Source of the DNA: Myxococcota bacterium
GTDB taxonomy: Bacteria; Myxococcota; JAJVIH01
Reading direction: 5' to 3'
Length of the DNA: 64,000 bases
Assembly: GCA_022072125.1 (NCBI GenBank)
Contig: JAJVIH010000051.1
Location: forward strand, 1-64,000
The position numbers were made by a program, and so were the translations under genes. Below are positions 28,212 through 36,379 of the stretch, piece by piece. Every line of letters begins with the position of its first letter. Within the stretch, counting starts at the first letter, position 1. The notes beneath the pieces are model-generated. The model ran no database searches, was not told where the DNA came from, and was given only the letters and a program-made list of their open reading frames with translations.

Positions 28212-29342
28212 ATGCCGTTCCGGCGCATCATACCCTGTCTGGACATCAAGGATGGCCGGGTGGTCAAGGGCGTGCAGTTCGAGAACCTGCGCGACGCGGG
28301 CGACCCCGTGGAGGCCGCGGCCGCCTATGACGGCCAGGGCGCCGACGAAATCTGCTTTCTCGACATTACCGCCACCCATGAAAACCGCGCCACGCTGTTT
28401 GATTTGATCGAACGCGCCGCCTCCCGGGTATTCGTTCCGCTGACCGTGGGCGGCGGGGTTCGCACCCTCGACGACATCGCCAGGTTGCTGCGCTGCGGGG
28501 CGGACAAGGTCAGCATCAACTCCGCCGCGGTCGCCCGGCCGGAATTCGTGGCGGAGGCGGCGCGCGCCTTTGGCGACCAGTGCATCGTGGTTGCTGTGGA
28601 CGCCCGGCGATCCGGGAATGGCTGGGAGGTGTTCACCCATGGCGGACGCAAGGCCACAGGCCTTGACGCCGTGGACTGGTGCGCACGCATGGCCGCCAGC
28701 GGCGCGGGAGAAATCCTTCTCACCAGCATGGATCGGGATGGCGGCAAGGCCGGCTACGATCTGGAATTGTTGCGCGCGGTCAGCCGCGCCGCGCCGGTTC
28801 CGCTGATCGCCAGCGGCGGGGCGGGCTCGCTGAACCATTTCGTGGAAGCCTTCGGCGCCGGCGCCGACGCGGTGCTGGCCGCAAGCGTATTCCATTATGG
28901 CGAATTCACGCTGGCCCAGGTGCGCGCGCATCTGCAGGCCCACGGGGTTCCCGCGCGGCCCGGCTGCGCGGTTCCGCCGCCGGAAGAGGATATCGCCCCG
29001 CCGCGTCCGGACGGCGGCGCCGCCATTCTGCGCGGGCTCTATGAGATCATCCTGGAGCGGCGCCATTCGGACGGGTCGAAAAGCTACGTCAAAAGCCTGA
29101 TGGATAAAGGCCCGGCGCGCATCCACGAAAAGATCATCGAAGAGGCGCACGAAACCATCCGCGCCATGGAAGAGGGTGGAGAAGAGCACTTGGTCCGCGA
29201 GGCGGCGGATCTGATTTTCCACCTCTGGGTGTTGTTGGGATTTCATGGCGTGCCGCTGGATCGCATTTACGGCGAACTGGAACGGCGGTTTGGCGTTTCC
29301 GGGCACGCCGAGAAGGCCGCGCGCAAGCCTTCCGGGAAATAA
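28212..29342 (+). CDS. hisF-hisE: Fused imidazole glycerol phosphate synthase cyclase (HisF) and phosphoribosyl-ATP pyrophosphohydrolase (HisE)
   Basis: A 376-residue bifunctional histidine enzyme. Residues 1-255 are HisF, with catalytic D11 ([12 protein letters not shown]) and D130 (VAVDAR) and the phosphate-binding loops [10 protein letters not shown] and ASGGAGS. After a Pro-rich linker of about 20 residues, residues 272-365 are His[32 protein letters not shown] and [12 protein letters not shown]. HisF performs step six and HisE step two of the pathway. HisIE and HisHF fusions are well known; HisF-HisE is not the common arrangement. The partner HisH (glutaminase) is not nearby. Confidence 0.93.
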   Translation: MPFRRIIPCLDIKDGRVVKGVQFENLRDAGDPVEAAAAYDGQGADEICFLDITATHENRATLFDLIERAASRVFVPLTVGGGVRTLDDIARLLRCGADKVSINSAAVARPEFVAEAARAFGDQCIVVAVDARRSGNGWEVFTHGGRKATGLDAVDWCARMAASGAGEILLTSMDRDGGKAGYDLELLRAVSRAAPVPLIASGGAGSLNHFVEAFGAGADAVLAASVFHYGEFTLAQVRAHLQAHGVPARPGCAVPPPEEDIAPPRPDGGAAILRGLYEIILERRHSDGSKSYVKSLMDKGPARIHEKIIEEAHETIRAMEEGGEEHLVREAADLIFHLWVLLGFHGVPLDRIYGELERRFGVSGHAEKAARKPSGK

Positions 29343-29348
29343 TCCGGA

Positions 29349-32330
29349 TTATTCCATGACAAAGCGGGCGCGGGCGACCACCAGATGGCTGGTTTCGAAA
29401 TCGAGCAGGGATCGCAGGGCCGCGGTTTCCGCCTGCTTTTCATCCACCGCCAGCATGGATGACTCCAGGAACAAGCGCAGTTCCCGGCGGTATTGATCCT
29501 CCAGGAGGCGGTATCCGGCGCGCAATTCATTGATGCGGGCCGGGTCTTTCAGGCCATCGCGTTTCCGCCGGTTCTCCTCCAGTCCGCGGCGCAGGCGCTC
29601 CAGCGTTTTTTCCCCTTCCAGCGACCGGTCCAGGAAGTACTGCTCCAGACGCGACTCCTCCTGCCGCACCCGCTCCTCGCGGCGTTCCCGCACCCAGGCT
29701 TCAAACGCCGCCTGCTCGCGCCGCAGTTCGCCTTGCAGCGCCGCCTCGCACGCGGCGGGATCCAGGGGGGTATCCTCGCCGTTGGACGCGCCCAGGCGTT
29801 CGATCAACTGCAGTTCCTGGGCGTCCAGCGCGCGGAAGGCGCCGTTCATGAACACCGAGGCGTGCTGGAAAAGCCGTTTTTCGCCGGAAGCGCCGGTGGA
29901 GAAAATCGCCGCGAACCACAGGCCGGGCAGGCCGCGGCAGGGCGACAGCCGCTGATAGACCGGCGCGGATCCGTTGCTGGTCAGGTGAAGCCTCAGTTCG
30001 CGCCAGCGCGCTTCCGGGGTCAGGCGATGATGGAGCATCGCCTCCACCCAGGGATGCCGTGCGTGCAGAAATTCGCTGGCCCCGCTGGCGGCGTCTCCAC
30101 GGTGGAAATGGATGATCCGGCCGCGCGGCGGCGCGCCATTCAGGGCGGCGATTTCCCCTGGCAAGCCGTCCAGCCGGTACTGGCGGCCGTGCACCAGTTC
30201 GGCCAGGTTGGAATGTCCGGCTTCCGCGAGAACGTAATCGCGCACCTGGGCGGCGCGCGCGTCGAGCGCCTCGCTCAACTGACGGCGTTTCGCGCGCAGG
30301 CGGTCGCGCACTTCGCCGTCGAAGCGTTCCGACAACAGCGCGCCGGCCTCCTGCATGCGGCGGCCGATCATCTCGTCGAGTTCGCGGGTCAACTGCTCGA
30401 AAGCCGAGCGGATCTGATCCTGCCCGCGGCACTGGTTCAGGATATCGAAGACCCGGCGCTCGAATCCCGCCCCCGATCCCAGTTGCCCCAGCACCTCGTC
30501 CGACGCGCCGAAGGCGCCCTCGAACAACTGGAATTTGTGCGAGAGCAAATCGTATACGCGCGCATCCGCTTCGTTGCCGCTGTTGAGCAGATTCAGCACC
30601 ACCACGTCGTGTTGCTGGCCATAGCGATGGCAGCGGCCCACCCGCTGTTCGATGCGTTGCGGGTTCCACGGCAGGTCGTAGTTGATGACGAGGTTGCAGA
30701 ACTGCAGGTTCAGTCCTTCCGCCGCCGCCTCGGTCGCCACCAGGATGCGGCTTCGGCAGCGGAATTCATGCAGCAGCGCCGCGCGCATGAGTTGATCCCG
30801 CGACAGGGTCTTGACCTTCTCCCACTCCGCGGGGTCCAGGCTGTCCACCCAGGCGCGGTAAGCGCGCATGGCGTGGGGGCCGGTGTTGGTTCCGCTGAAC
30901 GGCGTGACCAGATCGGCGTAGCCATTGGCCTCCAGCAATTCGACCAGGTAGCGCTGGGTATGCCGCGATTCGGTGAAGATGACCGCCTTCGGCGCCAGGC
31001 GCGGGTTGTTGAGGCAGCGTTCGGCCTCGCGCATGGCCTTGCCGAGCACCGCCAGCAGGGCGTCTCCCTTGGCGTTGGAAGTGATGAGCGCGGCGCGTCC
31101 GGCGAGTTCGTGCAGCAGTTCACGCTCTTCGGCCATCTCGTCCCAGGTCATTGGTTCTTCAGCGGCGGAAGCGCCTTCTCCCCCGTCAAACTCCGCTTCC
31201 AGGCCCAGGTCTTCCAGTTCAGCCTCGTCGAAAAACGCGCCCTGATCCCGCAGCGCCGCCACGCGGGCCGCTTCCTCCGCCATCATGCCTTCCAGGCTGA
31301 TGCACAGCCGGCGCAGCGCCGCCGCCACCGCGAACGAGGATGACGCCAGCAGCTTGCGCAGCACCATCGTCATCAACGGACGCTGCGAGGCGTTCAGGCA
31401 GGCCAGCCGTTCCCGCGCGAGGAAAGCGGTGACGTCATCGTACAGCGCGGTTTCATCCGGCCCCGGCTGGAAATCGGCGGTCAGGCAGCGCCGCCGCGTG
31501 AACTGGATCATGCCCTCCACCTGCGCGCGCAGGGTGCGGCGCAGCACCGGTTGAATGCGCTCGCGCAGATCGTTTTCTCCGCGGATGGTCAGTCCCTGCG
31601 GGTCGCCGAAGAACCGCTCGCGGAATGACCAGGGGGTTCCCAGCAGCTTTTCGTCTATGATGGAGACCAGCCCAAACAGTTCATTCAGGCTGTTCTGCAG
31701 CGGCGTGGCGGTCAACAGCACCTTTGGCTTGCCGCGCAGCGCGCCAGCGATGGCCGAGGCCATGCGCGCGCCTTTCTGGGCGGCGTTGCGCAGGCGGTGC
31801 GCCTCGTCAATGATCACCACATCGAAGGGCATGCTTTCAATCTGGTGCGCGCGCCGGTAGGCCCAGGCGTAGGAAACGATATGAACCGGCCCTTCCTCCA
31901 GGGAAAACGCATCGTTCCCACCGCCAGGCAGCGAAGAGGGGACGCCGAATTTTTCCTGTAGTTCGGAGGCCCACTGCTTGCGCACGGAAGCCGGAGCGAT
32001 GACCAGCGCGCGGTTTTTTCCATCGCAGCGCAGTTGCGCCAGCACCAGCCCCGCCTCGATGGTTTTTCCAAGCCCCACCTCGTCGGCGAGGATACAGCCG
32101 CCGCGCGGCAGGGCGTCGAGCGCGAAAGCCGCCGCCTCCACCTGGTGCGGGTTCAGGTCAATACCCGCCGGAGCCAGCGGGTCCGCCAGGCCATGAGCGC
32201 CCTCCGCCCGCAGCGACAACCGCGCGGCCATCAGCCGGCGGTGGAAAACCGGCGTTTCCACGGCCTGGGCGCGCGGCTTCAAATCGAAAACAGGTCCGTT
32301 GCGAACCGTGATCATCAGCGGTTGCGGCAT
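29349..32330 (-). CDS. SNF2-family helicase-like ATPase (RapA/DrmD-like)
   Basis: A 993-residue SNF2 ATPase. Motif I is DEVGLGKTIEAG, II DEAH, III TATPLQNS, and VI is seen as QRVGRCHRYGQ, all intact. The helicase core starts near residue 75 and there is a large acidic insert between its two lobes (EDLGLEAEFDGGEGAS region). The C-terminal 400 residues are helical and charged. The motifs are of the RapA type, but the N-terminal tudor-like domains of RapA are not apparent. Similar proteins occur as DISARM DrmD, yet no DISARM gene lies nearby. Start uncertain: 32378 and 32315 are alternatives and none has a good ribosome binding site. Confidence 0.85.
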   Translation of the reverse strand: MPQPLMITVRNGPVFDLKPRAQAVETPVFHRRLMAARLSLRAEGAHGLADPLAPAGIDLNPHQVEAAAFALDALPRGGCILADEVGLGKTIEAGLVLAQLRCDGKNRALVIAPASVRKQWASELQEKFGVPSSLPGGGNDAFSLEEGPVHIVSYAWAYRRAHQIESMPFDVVIIDEAHRLRNAAQKGARMASAIAGALRGKPKVLLTATPLQNSLNELFGLVSIIDEKLLGTPWSFRERFFGDPQGLTIRGENDLRERIQPVLRRTLRAQVEGMIQFTRRRCLTADFQPGPDETALYDDVTAFLARERLACLNASQRPLMTMVLRKLLASSSFAVAAALRRLCISLEGMMAEEAARVAALRDQGAFFDEAELEDLGLEAEFDGGEGASAAEEPMTWDEMAEERELLHELAGRAALITSNAKGDALLAVLGKAMREAERCLNNPRLAPKAVIFTESRHTQRYLVELLEANGYADLVTPFSGTNTGPHAMRAYRAWVDSLDPAEWEKVKTLSRDQLMRAALLHEFRCRSRILVATEAAAEGLNLQFCNLVINYDLPWNPQRIEQRVGRCHRYGQQHDVVVLNLLNSGNEADARVYDLLSHKFQLFEGAFGASDEVLGQLGSGAGFERRVFDILNQCRGQDQIRSAFEQLTRELDEMIGRRMQEAGALLSERFDGEVRDRLRAKRRQLSEALDARAAQVRDYVLAEAGHSNLAELVHGRQYRLDGLPGEIAALNGAPPRGRIIHFHRGDAASGASEFLHARHPWVEAMLHHRLTPEARWRELRLHLTSNGSAPVYQRLSPCRGLPGLWFAAIFSTGASGEKRLFQHASVFMNGAFRALDAQELQLIERLGASNGEDTPLDPAACEAALQGELRREQAAFEAWVRERREERVRQEESRLEQYFLDRSLEGEKTLERLRRGLEENRRKRDGLKDPARINELRAGYRLLEDQYRRELRLFLESSMLAVDEKQAETAALRSLLDFETSHLVVARARFVME

Positions 32331-32453
32331 CGTCTCATCAATCGGGGATCGGGATGATAACCCGAGCCCAAGAATCACATCGCCCGCGGATCAATCAAGG
32401 ATCATGAATGTCAAACTGCTCAAGGTCCGTGTGAATGCAGGGAATTGGGGCGT

Positions 32454-33197
32454 TCACCATTCCAGCGGCTGGCCGTCGCGGAAAAAACCGCCGGTGGGTC
32501 CGGCGTCCGGCAGCAGGGCGGCCCAGACCACGCCCGCCGCGCCTTCCGCCACCGGTCTTGCGCCCAGCGCATCCAGGCCCGGATAGGTCGCGGTGAATCC
32601 CGGGCAGACCGCGTTGACCAGAAAACCCTCGTTTTTCAGCGCCACCGCGGTTTTCACCGTGAGGGCGTTGAGCGCCGCCTTGCTGATGCAATATCCCGGC
32701 AGCACCAGCCCGCGTTTTCTCATGCCATATCCGGCGCCGAATGAGCCCGCCTCGCTGGAGACATTGACGATGCGCGGGCTTTCGGCCTGCCGCAGCAACG
32801 GCAGCAGGACGGCGATCAGCCTCCATGGTCCGTAGAGGTGCAGTTCCATCAGCGCGCGCACGCGATCCATGTCTGGTGAGAGGGTGAACTGATCGTCGTC
32901 GAAATCGCCTCCGGCGTTATTCACGAGGATGTCCAGCTTCCCGGAGGTCTCCCTGACCCACGCGGCAAGGGCCTTCGCGGAGTTGTCATCCGTCACGTCC
33001 AGCGGATGAAACCGCACATCCAGCCCTTCCTTGCGCAGTTCCGCTGCCGCCGCTTCTCCCAACTCCGCATTGCGTGCGGTCATCAACACCGTGGCTGCGC
33101 CCTTTTGCGCAAGCTGGCGGCAGACCTCGCGTCCGATGCCGCGGTTGGCGCCGGTGACGAGGGCGATGCGCGCCGGTCTGGAATGGTTGTCGGTCAT
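32454..33197 (-). CDS. Short-chain dehydrogenase/reductase
   Basis: A 247-residue NAD(P)-dependent SDR. The cofactor motif TGANRGIG, the NNAGG motif near residue 90, the catalytic Ser of NVSSEAG and the Tyr-Lys pair of YCISKAAL are all present. The general form (VxTGxNRGIGREVCRQLAQ) resembles carbonyl reductase-like SDRs. It lies between the radical SAM gene (24 bp) and the SNF2 gene (120 bp), probably one operon. Substrate unknown. Confidence 0.9.
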   Translation of the reverse strand: MTDNHSRPARIALVTGANRGIGREVCRQLAQKGAATVLMTARNAELGEAAAAELRKEGLDVRFHPLDVTDDNSAKALAAWVRETSGKLDILVNNAGGDFDDDQFTLSPDMDRVRALMELHLYGPWRLIAVLLPLLRQAESPRIVNVSSEAGSFGAGYGMRKRGLVLPGYCISKAALNALTVKTAVALKNEGFLVNAVCPGFTATYPGLDALGARPVAEGAAGVVWAALLPDAGPTGGFFRDGQPLEW

Positions 33198-33220
33198 GGC
33201 GGGGACGGCGGTTCAGGACC

Positions 33221-34306
33221 CTATAGCCGGCGGATGCCCACATTGCGATCGGAGACCGCCATCTCCACCGCGTTCCACAACACCCGGGGGTCGAGCGAAA
33301 GGATATGGTTGACCTCGTGAATCGGCACGCAGGCGCAGCCAGGGCCGCGCGGCGGATTCATGCGGTTCCAGGCTTCGACGAAGCCCCAGGCCCGGCCATT
33401 GCCCTGTGTCTGCTGTTGCTGCGTGAACAGGCAGGGCGCGACGGTGCCGTCGCTCATCACATAGCCGAAGTAGCGGCCTGCGTAGCAATGGCTGCAGTCG
33501 CCGCCCAGGCGGCGGCCATCCCGCCGTTGCAGTTCCAGCACGGCGTATGAATTGCCGATGGGCCAGCCCTCGCGTTTCCGCGCCATCAGGGTTTCCGCCA
33601 GGCTGGCGATGGATTGCTGGCTGAACGATGCGCCGACCGGCGCGAATACATCCATGGTCTGGTCATGCTCGATCTGGAAAAATGCGGTGAAGCCCATGTC
33701 CCGGGCCAGTTCCAGCACATGATCCACGGTGGCGGCGCCGCGCGGGGTCATGACCGACATGGTGACCACCTTGACGCCCGCGGACTGGAATTTTTCGATG
33801 GCCGCGATGGCGCGGCTGTAACTGCCCTCCTGGCGCTGGGCGTCATGCACCTCGCGCGGTCCGTCGAGGGTGACGCAGGCGAGGTCCAGCGGCGCCACTT
33901 CGTCGAAGCGATCGGCGACGAACCATCCGTTGGTGTTCATGGTGGCGTAGACGCCGCGTTTCTTCAGGTGGCGGATGATCTCTCCCACATCCTTGCGCAC
34001 CATGGGCTCGCCGCCCATCAGGCTTGCGCGTCCCATGCCGGCGCCGGCCAGGGCGTCAATGCAGTCCCGCCACTCCTGGGTGTCCATTTCCGGCCGTTGC
34101 TGCTCGGGGATTTCACAATAATCGCAGCGGAAGTTGCAGCGGTTGGTCAGCGACAGGCTCATCTGATACGGGGCTTTCCGTCCCAGGGCCCGGCTGACCG
34201 CGAGTTTGATGGCGGGACGGGCGAGCGCCCAGCCGCGTTCCACGGCGGTGTGCCCGAACTGATCCTGATCGTCATACCGGCGGCGGCCGGAATTCTGTCG
34301 CCCCAC
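33221..34306 (-). CDS. Radical SAM/SPASM-like enzyme of unknown substrate
   Basis: A 361-residue radical SAM protein with the CxxxCxxC motif TNRCNFRCDYC at about residues 57-64 and GGEP (LMGGEPMVRKD). C-terminal Cys residues (CSHCYAGRYFGY, CLF and CAC) suggest an additional iron-sulfur site as in SPASM/twitch proteins. I chose the GTG at 34306 because GAGGAG lies eight bases upstream; the upstream open frame has no radical SAM character. No peptide substrate or partner gene is recognisable. It starts 90 bp downstream of the terminator of the sigma-54-driven RNA, so read-through could express it. Confidence 0.85.
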   Translation of the reverse strand: MGRQNSGRRRYDDQDQFGHTAVERGWALARPAIKLAVSRALGRKAPYQMSLSLTNRCNFRCDYCEIPEQQRPEMDTQEWRDCIDALAGAGMGRASLMGGEPMVRKDVGEIIRHLKKRGVYATMNTNGWFVADRFDEVAPLDLACVTLDGPREVHDAQRQEGSYSRAIAAIEKFQSAGVKVVTMSVMTPRGAATVDHVLELARDMGFTAFFQIEHDQTMDVFAPVGASFSQQSIASLAETLMARKREGWPIGNSYAVLELQRRDGRRLGGDCSHCYAGRYFGYVMSDGTVAPCLFTQQQQTQGNGRAWGFVEAWNRMNPPRGPGCACVPIHEVNHILSLDPRVLWNAVEMAVSDRNVGIRRL

Positions 34307-34396
34307 GTGGTTCTCCTCACTGGCCCGCGAATTGGCGATTATGCCATGGTTTTCGCGGCTGGCGCCAGCAGTCAAGCCAACCCTTGGGAGGGGCGC

Positions 34397-34432
34397 AAAA
34401 AAAAACCGGCGCCTTTGGGCGAAGGCGCCGGT
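34397..34432 (-). terminator. Rho-independent terminator of the sigma-54 RNA
   Basis: An 11-bp perfect stem, ACCGGCGCCTT (34405-34415) and AAGGCGCCGGT (34422-34432), with a 6-base loop. On the minus strand it is followed by a run of at least eight T. It lies 90 bp before the radical SAM start codon. Confidence 0.9.
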
Positions 34433-34618
34433 GCTGCCGGAAATCAACCCATCACAGGAGGGTAGACGGGTTCAGCCAAAAGGGTTGATCCCCGGAAGTA
34501 ACTGGTTCACACCTTGCGGTGCGAACCACGAACGCTGCCTGAACATCCCCGCCAGTCGCGGGCCCGACATGTGGTTCAGTCCGGGCTTTGTTCGAATCCG
34601 CGAGAGCTTTCTCTCTGT
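34397..34618 (-). ncRNA. Predicted sigma-54-dependent structured small RNA, about 222 nt
   Basis: No protein reading frame of note exists, but the minus-strand transcript predicted from the sigma-54 promoter start (about 34618) to the terminator folds into consecutive hairpins. H1, GAGAG-AAAG-CTCTC, begins at the third nucleotide (34602-34615). H2 has a CTGAAC/GTTCAG stem and an inner CCCGC/GCGGG stem (34539-34579). H3, TGGTTCgCACC-GCAA-GGTGtGAACCA, has a GNRA tetraloop (34503-34528). H4 has an 8-bp ATCAACCC/GGGTTGAT stem (34443-34489). The last hairpin is the terminator. It does not match 6S RNA, tmRNA, RNase P or SRP RNA by their conserved sequences. It could be a trans-acting sRNA or an attenuating leader of the radical SAM gene. 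Confidence 0.7.
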
Positions 34619-34628
34619 GGGATGAATT

Positions 34629-34644
34629 AGCAACCGCCATGCCA
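34629..34644 (-). promoter_or_regulatory. Sigma-54 promoter of the small RNA
   Basis: On the minus strand TGGCATG-GCGG-TTGCT matches the -24/-12 consensus TGGCAYR-N4-TTGCW at every defined position. The start predicted 12 bases after the TTGC is an A at about 34618. It is immediately followed by hairpin H1. Confidence 0.88.
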
Positions 34645-35036
34645 AAAGATGATTTCCATCACAATATTTTATAAATCATTGTTTTTTATGAATTTTATTT
34701 GAATTTGCGGACGGAGATTCATTCCCGACCCGGATTTTGGCCCTGTGAACTATGCAAACAGGTGTATTGGTATGCAAATTGTTGCATCATCTTCCGTCGC
34801 TGGGAACGAGGTGGGGCGCAGGACTCTTCCTGACTTTAGAGTCGGCCGCCATTTGCAGGGCAGGGGATCGCGCCCTGTTTTGACACGGTGCGTGCAAACC
34901 GGGTTTCGCAGATCAGGCCGGTTTGGCCGCCCAGATGCGTAATTCTTTACCCATGGCAAAGGTGTTAGTTCATGAATCCGATGAATAAAATCTTTTTATT
35001 TCAACAATTTATGTGATCCATTCCGGGTGTCGGGGT
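34645..35036. promoter_or_regulatory. Shared enhancer region between two divergent sigma-54 promoters
   Basis: No gene is apparent. The region has the shape of an enhancer-binding-protein control region. An AT-rich stretch at about 34650-34712 contains ATGATTT (34649-34655) facing AAATCAT (34673-34679). A cluster of TGCAAA elements follows: TATGCAAA at 34751-34758 and again at 34771-34778 (20 bp apart) and TTGCAT at 34782-34787, which together with the second copy makes the palindrome ATGCAA-ATTG-TTGCAT; further TTTGCA is near 34852 and TGCAAA near 34893. A near-consensus IHF site, TTTCAACAATTTA, lies at 34999-35011. The binding roles are inferred. Confidence 0.5.
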
Positions 35037-35052
35037 TGGCATGCTGTTTGCT
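35037..35052 (+). promoter_or_regulatory. Sigma-54 promoter of the small membrane protein gene
   Basis: TGGCATG-CTGT-TTGCT is a full match to the -24/-12 consensus. The predicted start is near 35063, 28 bp before the ATG at 35091. It is the mirror image, on the other strand, of the RNA promoter 400 bp away, with five of seven -24 box bases and the whole -12 box identical in both. Confidence 0.88.
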
Positions 35053-35090
35053 TTGATTCCCTCGCCTGTAACAACCATGGGGTGTCAACA

Positions 35091-35483
35091 ATGAACTCAC
35101 CTTTGCTTCATGCCCGGAGAATCATGGTGCTGGCCGCGGCCGCCACCCTGATCACCCTCTTTACGGGGATTGAAGGCGTGTGGATGGCCAAGGTGTCTCC
35201 GGTTTTTGACTCTTGGCTTCCAGCGGTCAGCACCACCATCGCGGGGGTTGTTTCCCTGCTGTTGGCGATGCGCCTGCGCCAGGCCTACAAAACCCGCATG
35301 ACCCTGCTGTTGCCGCTGGGGCATGTGGTTCAGATTGCGGCCGCCCTGGTGCATGTCGGCGTTTCCGGCTGGGTGCTGCTCGCCGTGGCGGCGCCGCTGT
35401 CGGTTTTCTACGCCATCACCGCGTTGCGGTGGGTGGAGCGCACCCGCGAACTGGCGCGCATCCTCCCTGCGTTTGGCAATTGA
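35091..35483 (+). CDS. Small four-helix membrane protein
   Basis: A 130-residue protein with four hydrophobic segments: around residues 13-32 (VLAAAATLITLFTGIEGVW), 45-63, 75-95 (LLLPLGHVVQIAAALVHVG) and 97-117. Charged residues cluster at the N-terminus and in loops, suggesting an inner-membrane protein. No family recognised. It is the only protein gene driven directly by the plus-strand sigma-54 promoter. ATG at 35091 has a weak GGGGTG upstream. It ends before a two-tier hairpin terminator. Confidence 0.75.
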   Translation: MNSPLLHARRIMVLAAAATLITLFTGIEGVWMAKVSPVFDSWLPAVSTTIAGVVSLLLAMRLRQAYKTRMTLLLPLGHVVQIAAALVHVGVSGWVLLAVAAPLSVFYAITALRWVERTRELARILPAFGN

Positions 35484-35495
35484 TCAGCGTCCCCC

Positions 35496-35577
35496 GGACG
35501 CCAGCATGAACAGTTTCCAGCCTTTCCCCCTCCAGGCTGGCTACTCCTCCGGTTCCTGCTGGCGTCCATGCTTTTTT
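35496..35577 (+). terminator. Two-tier hairpin with T run
   Basis: An 11-bp outer stem GGACGCCAGCA (35496-35506) and TGCTGGCGTCC (35557-35567) encloses a 7-bp inner stem CCAGCCT (35517-35523) and AGGCTGG (35534-35540). ATGC and six T follow. It is more elaborate than an ordinary terminator and sits 19 bp before the pcp ATG. Confidence 0.7.
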
Positions 35578-35595
35578 CCGGGGTAAGTTGACCCG

Positions 35596-36204
35596 GTGCG
35601 TATCCTTTATACAGCATTTGAACCTTTCGGCGGACGGCCTTCCAACCGCTCCCTGGAGTTGATGGAGCAGGTGCGCGAACGCGCGGATGGATATCTGCAC
35701 CTGCAAACCCGCGTGCTCCCGGTCACCTGGCAAGGAGTGAGGGAGCAGGTTCCCGGGTTGCTCGCTTCCCGGGGAGATTTCGCGCCGTCCGCCCTGATCC
35801 TCACCGGCGAATATGATCGGGGCTGGGGGCTGAGACTGGAGACCACCGCGCGCAACCGCCAGCATTCCATCCAGCCGGACAACGCCGGACAGGTCCGCGA
35901 GGAAGAACCGGTGATCGCGGATGCGGCTCCGGCTTTGATGACCGTGGTCCCGGCGGAACAATGGGCGGCGGAGTTGACCGCGCTGGGTGTTCCCGCCTTT
36001 GTCAGTCAGGACGCCGGAACCTATATCTGCAACCAGTCCTATTATCTGGCGCTGCACAACGCCCCGCCCGGATTGCCCGTGTTGTTTGTTCACATTCCCC
36101 GGGAACTGGAGCCGGCCCCGGAGGGTTTTCCTGCTCCCGGCCCCGGCAATCTCGCCGGAGGCATGCTCCACCTGATCTCGTGGATGGCCGGCCTGGGCGA
36201 GTAG
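35596..36204 (+). CDS. pcp: Pyroglutamyl-peptidase I family protein
   Basis: A cysteine peptidase that removes N-terminal pyroglutamate. The 202-residue protein shows the fold start MRILYTAFEPFGGRPSN and the catalytic triad residues: E82 (LETTARN), C145 in GTYICNQSYY and H166 in VHIP. The typical glycine-rich GQAGGR segment is altered to TGEYDRGWGL, so substrate recognition may be shifted. It is likely transcribed separately from the upstream membrane gene because of the hairpin terminator. Confidence 0.85.
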   Translation: MRILYTAFEPFGGRPSNRSLELMEQVRERADGYLHLQTRVLPVTWQGVREQVPGLLASRGDFAPSALILTGEYDRGWGLRLETTARNRQHSIQPDNAGQVREEEPVIADAAPALMTVVPAEQWAAELTALGVPAFVSQDAGTYICNQSYYLALHNAPPGLPVLFVHIPRELEPAPEGFPAPGPGNLAGGMLHLISWMAGLGE

Positions 36205-36379
36205 GGCGGCGAATTTTTCAAGGGCCGGGACCGGCGGCATTGGGGAATTTGGAGTGTGTTTCACCGGTATTGTGATGTCAGGCGGCGAAAGCTCCGGAAT
36301 TCTTTTCATGAGAGCGAAGGTCATCATAAATCTGCAATGATGATGGAACGGGCGTGGCCCTTGAACTCCGGAGAACTGC

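Noticed and set aside
29340-29354. Palindromic sequence between hisF-hisE and the SNF2 gene
   Set aside because: The repeat has no loop and spans the stop codons of convergent genes; no T run follows in either direction.
29349-32330. A DISARM or Zorya defence locus
   Set aside because: Only the SNF2 protein is present. DrmA, DrmB, methylase and Zorya membrane partners are missing.
34580-34605. TTCGAATCC sequence resembling a tRNA or tmRNA T-arm
   Set aside because: No acceptor, CCA end, D arm or anticodon structure, and no tmRNA tag reading frame. It falls inside the predicted RNA, whose other strand has the promoter and terminator.
34397-34618. 6S RNA, RNase P RNA or SRP RNA
   Set aside because: The conserved internal sequences of RNase P and SRP are absent, and the two arms do not form the long central-bubble stem expected for 6S RNA.
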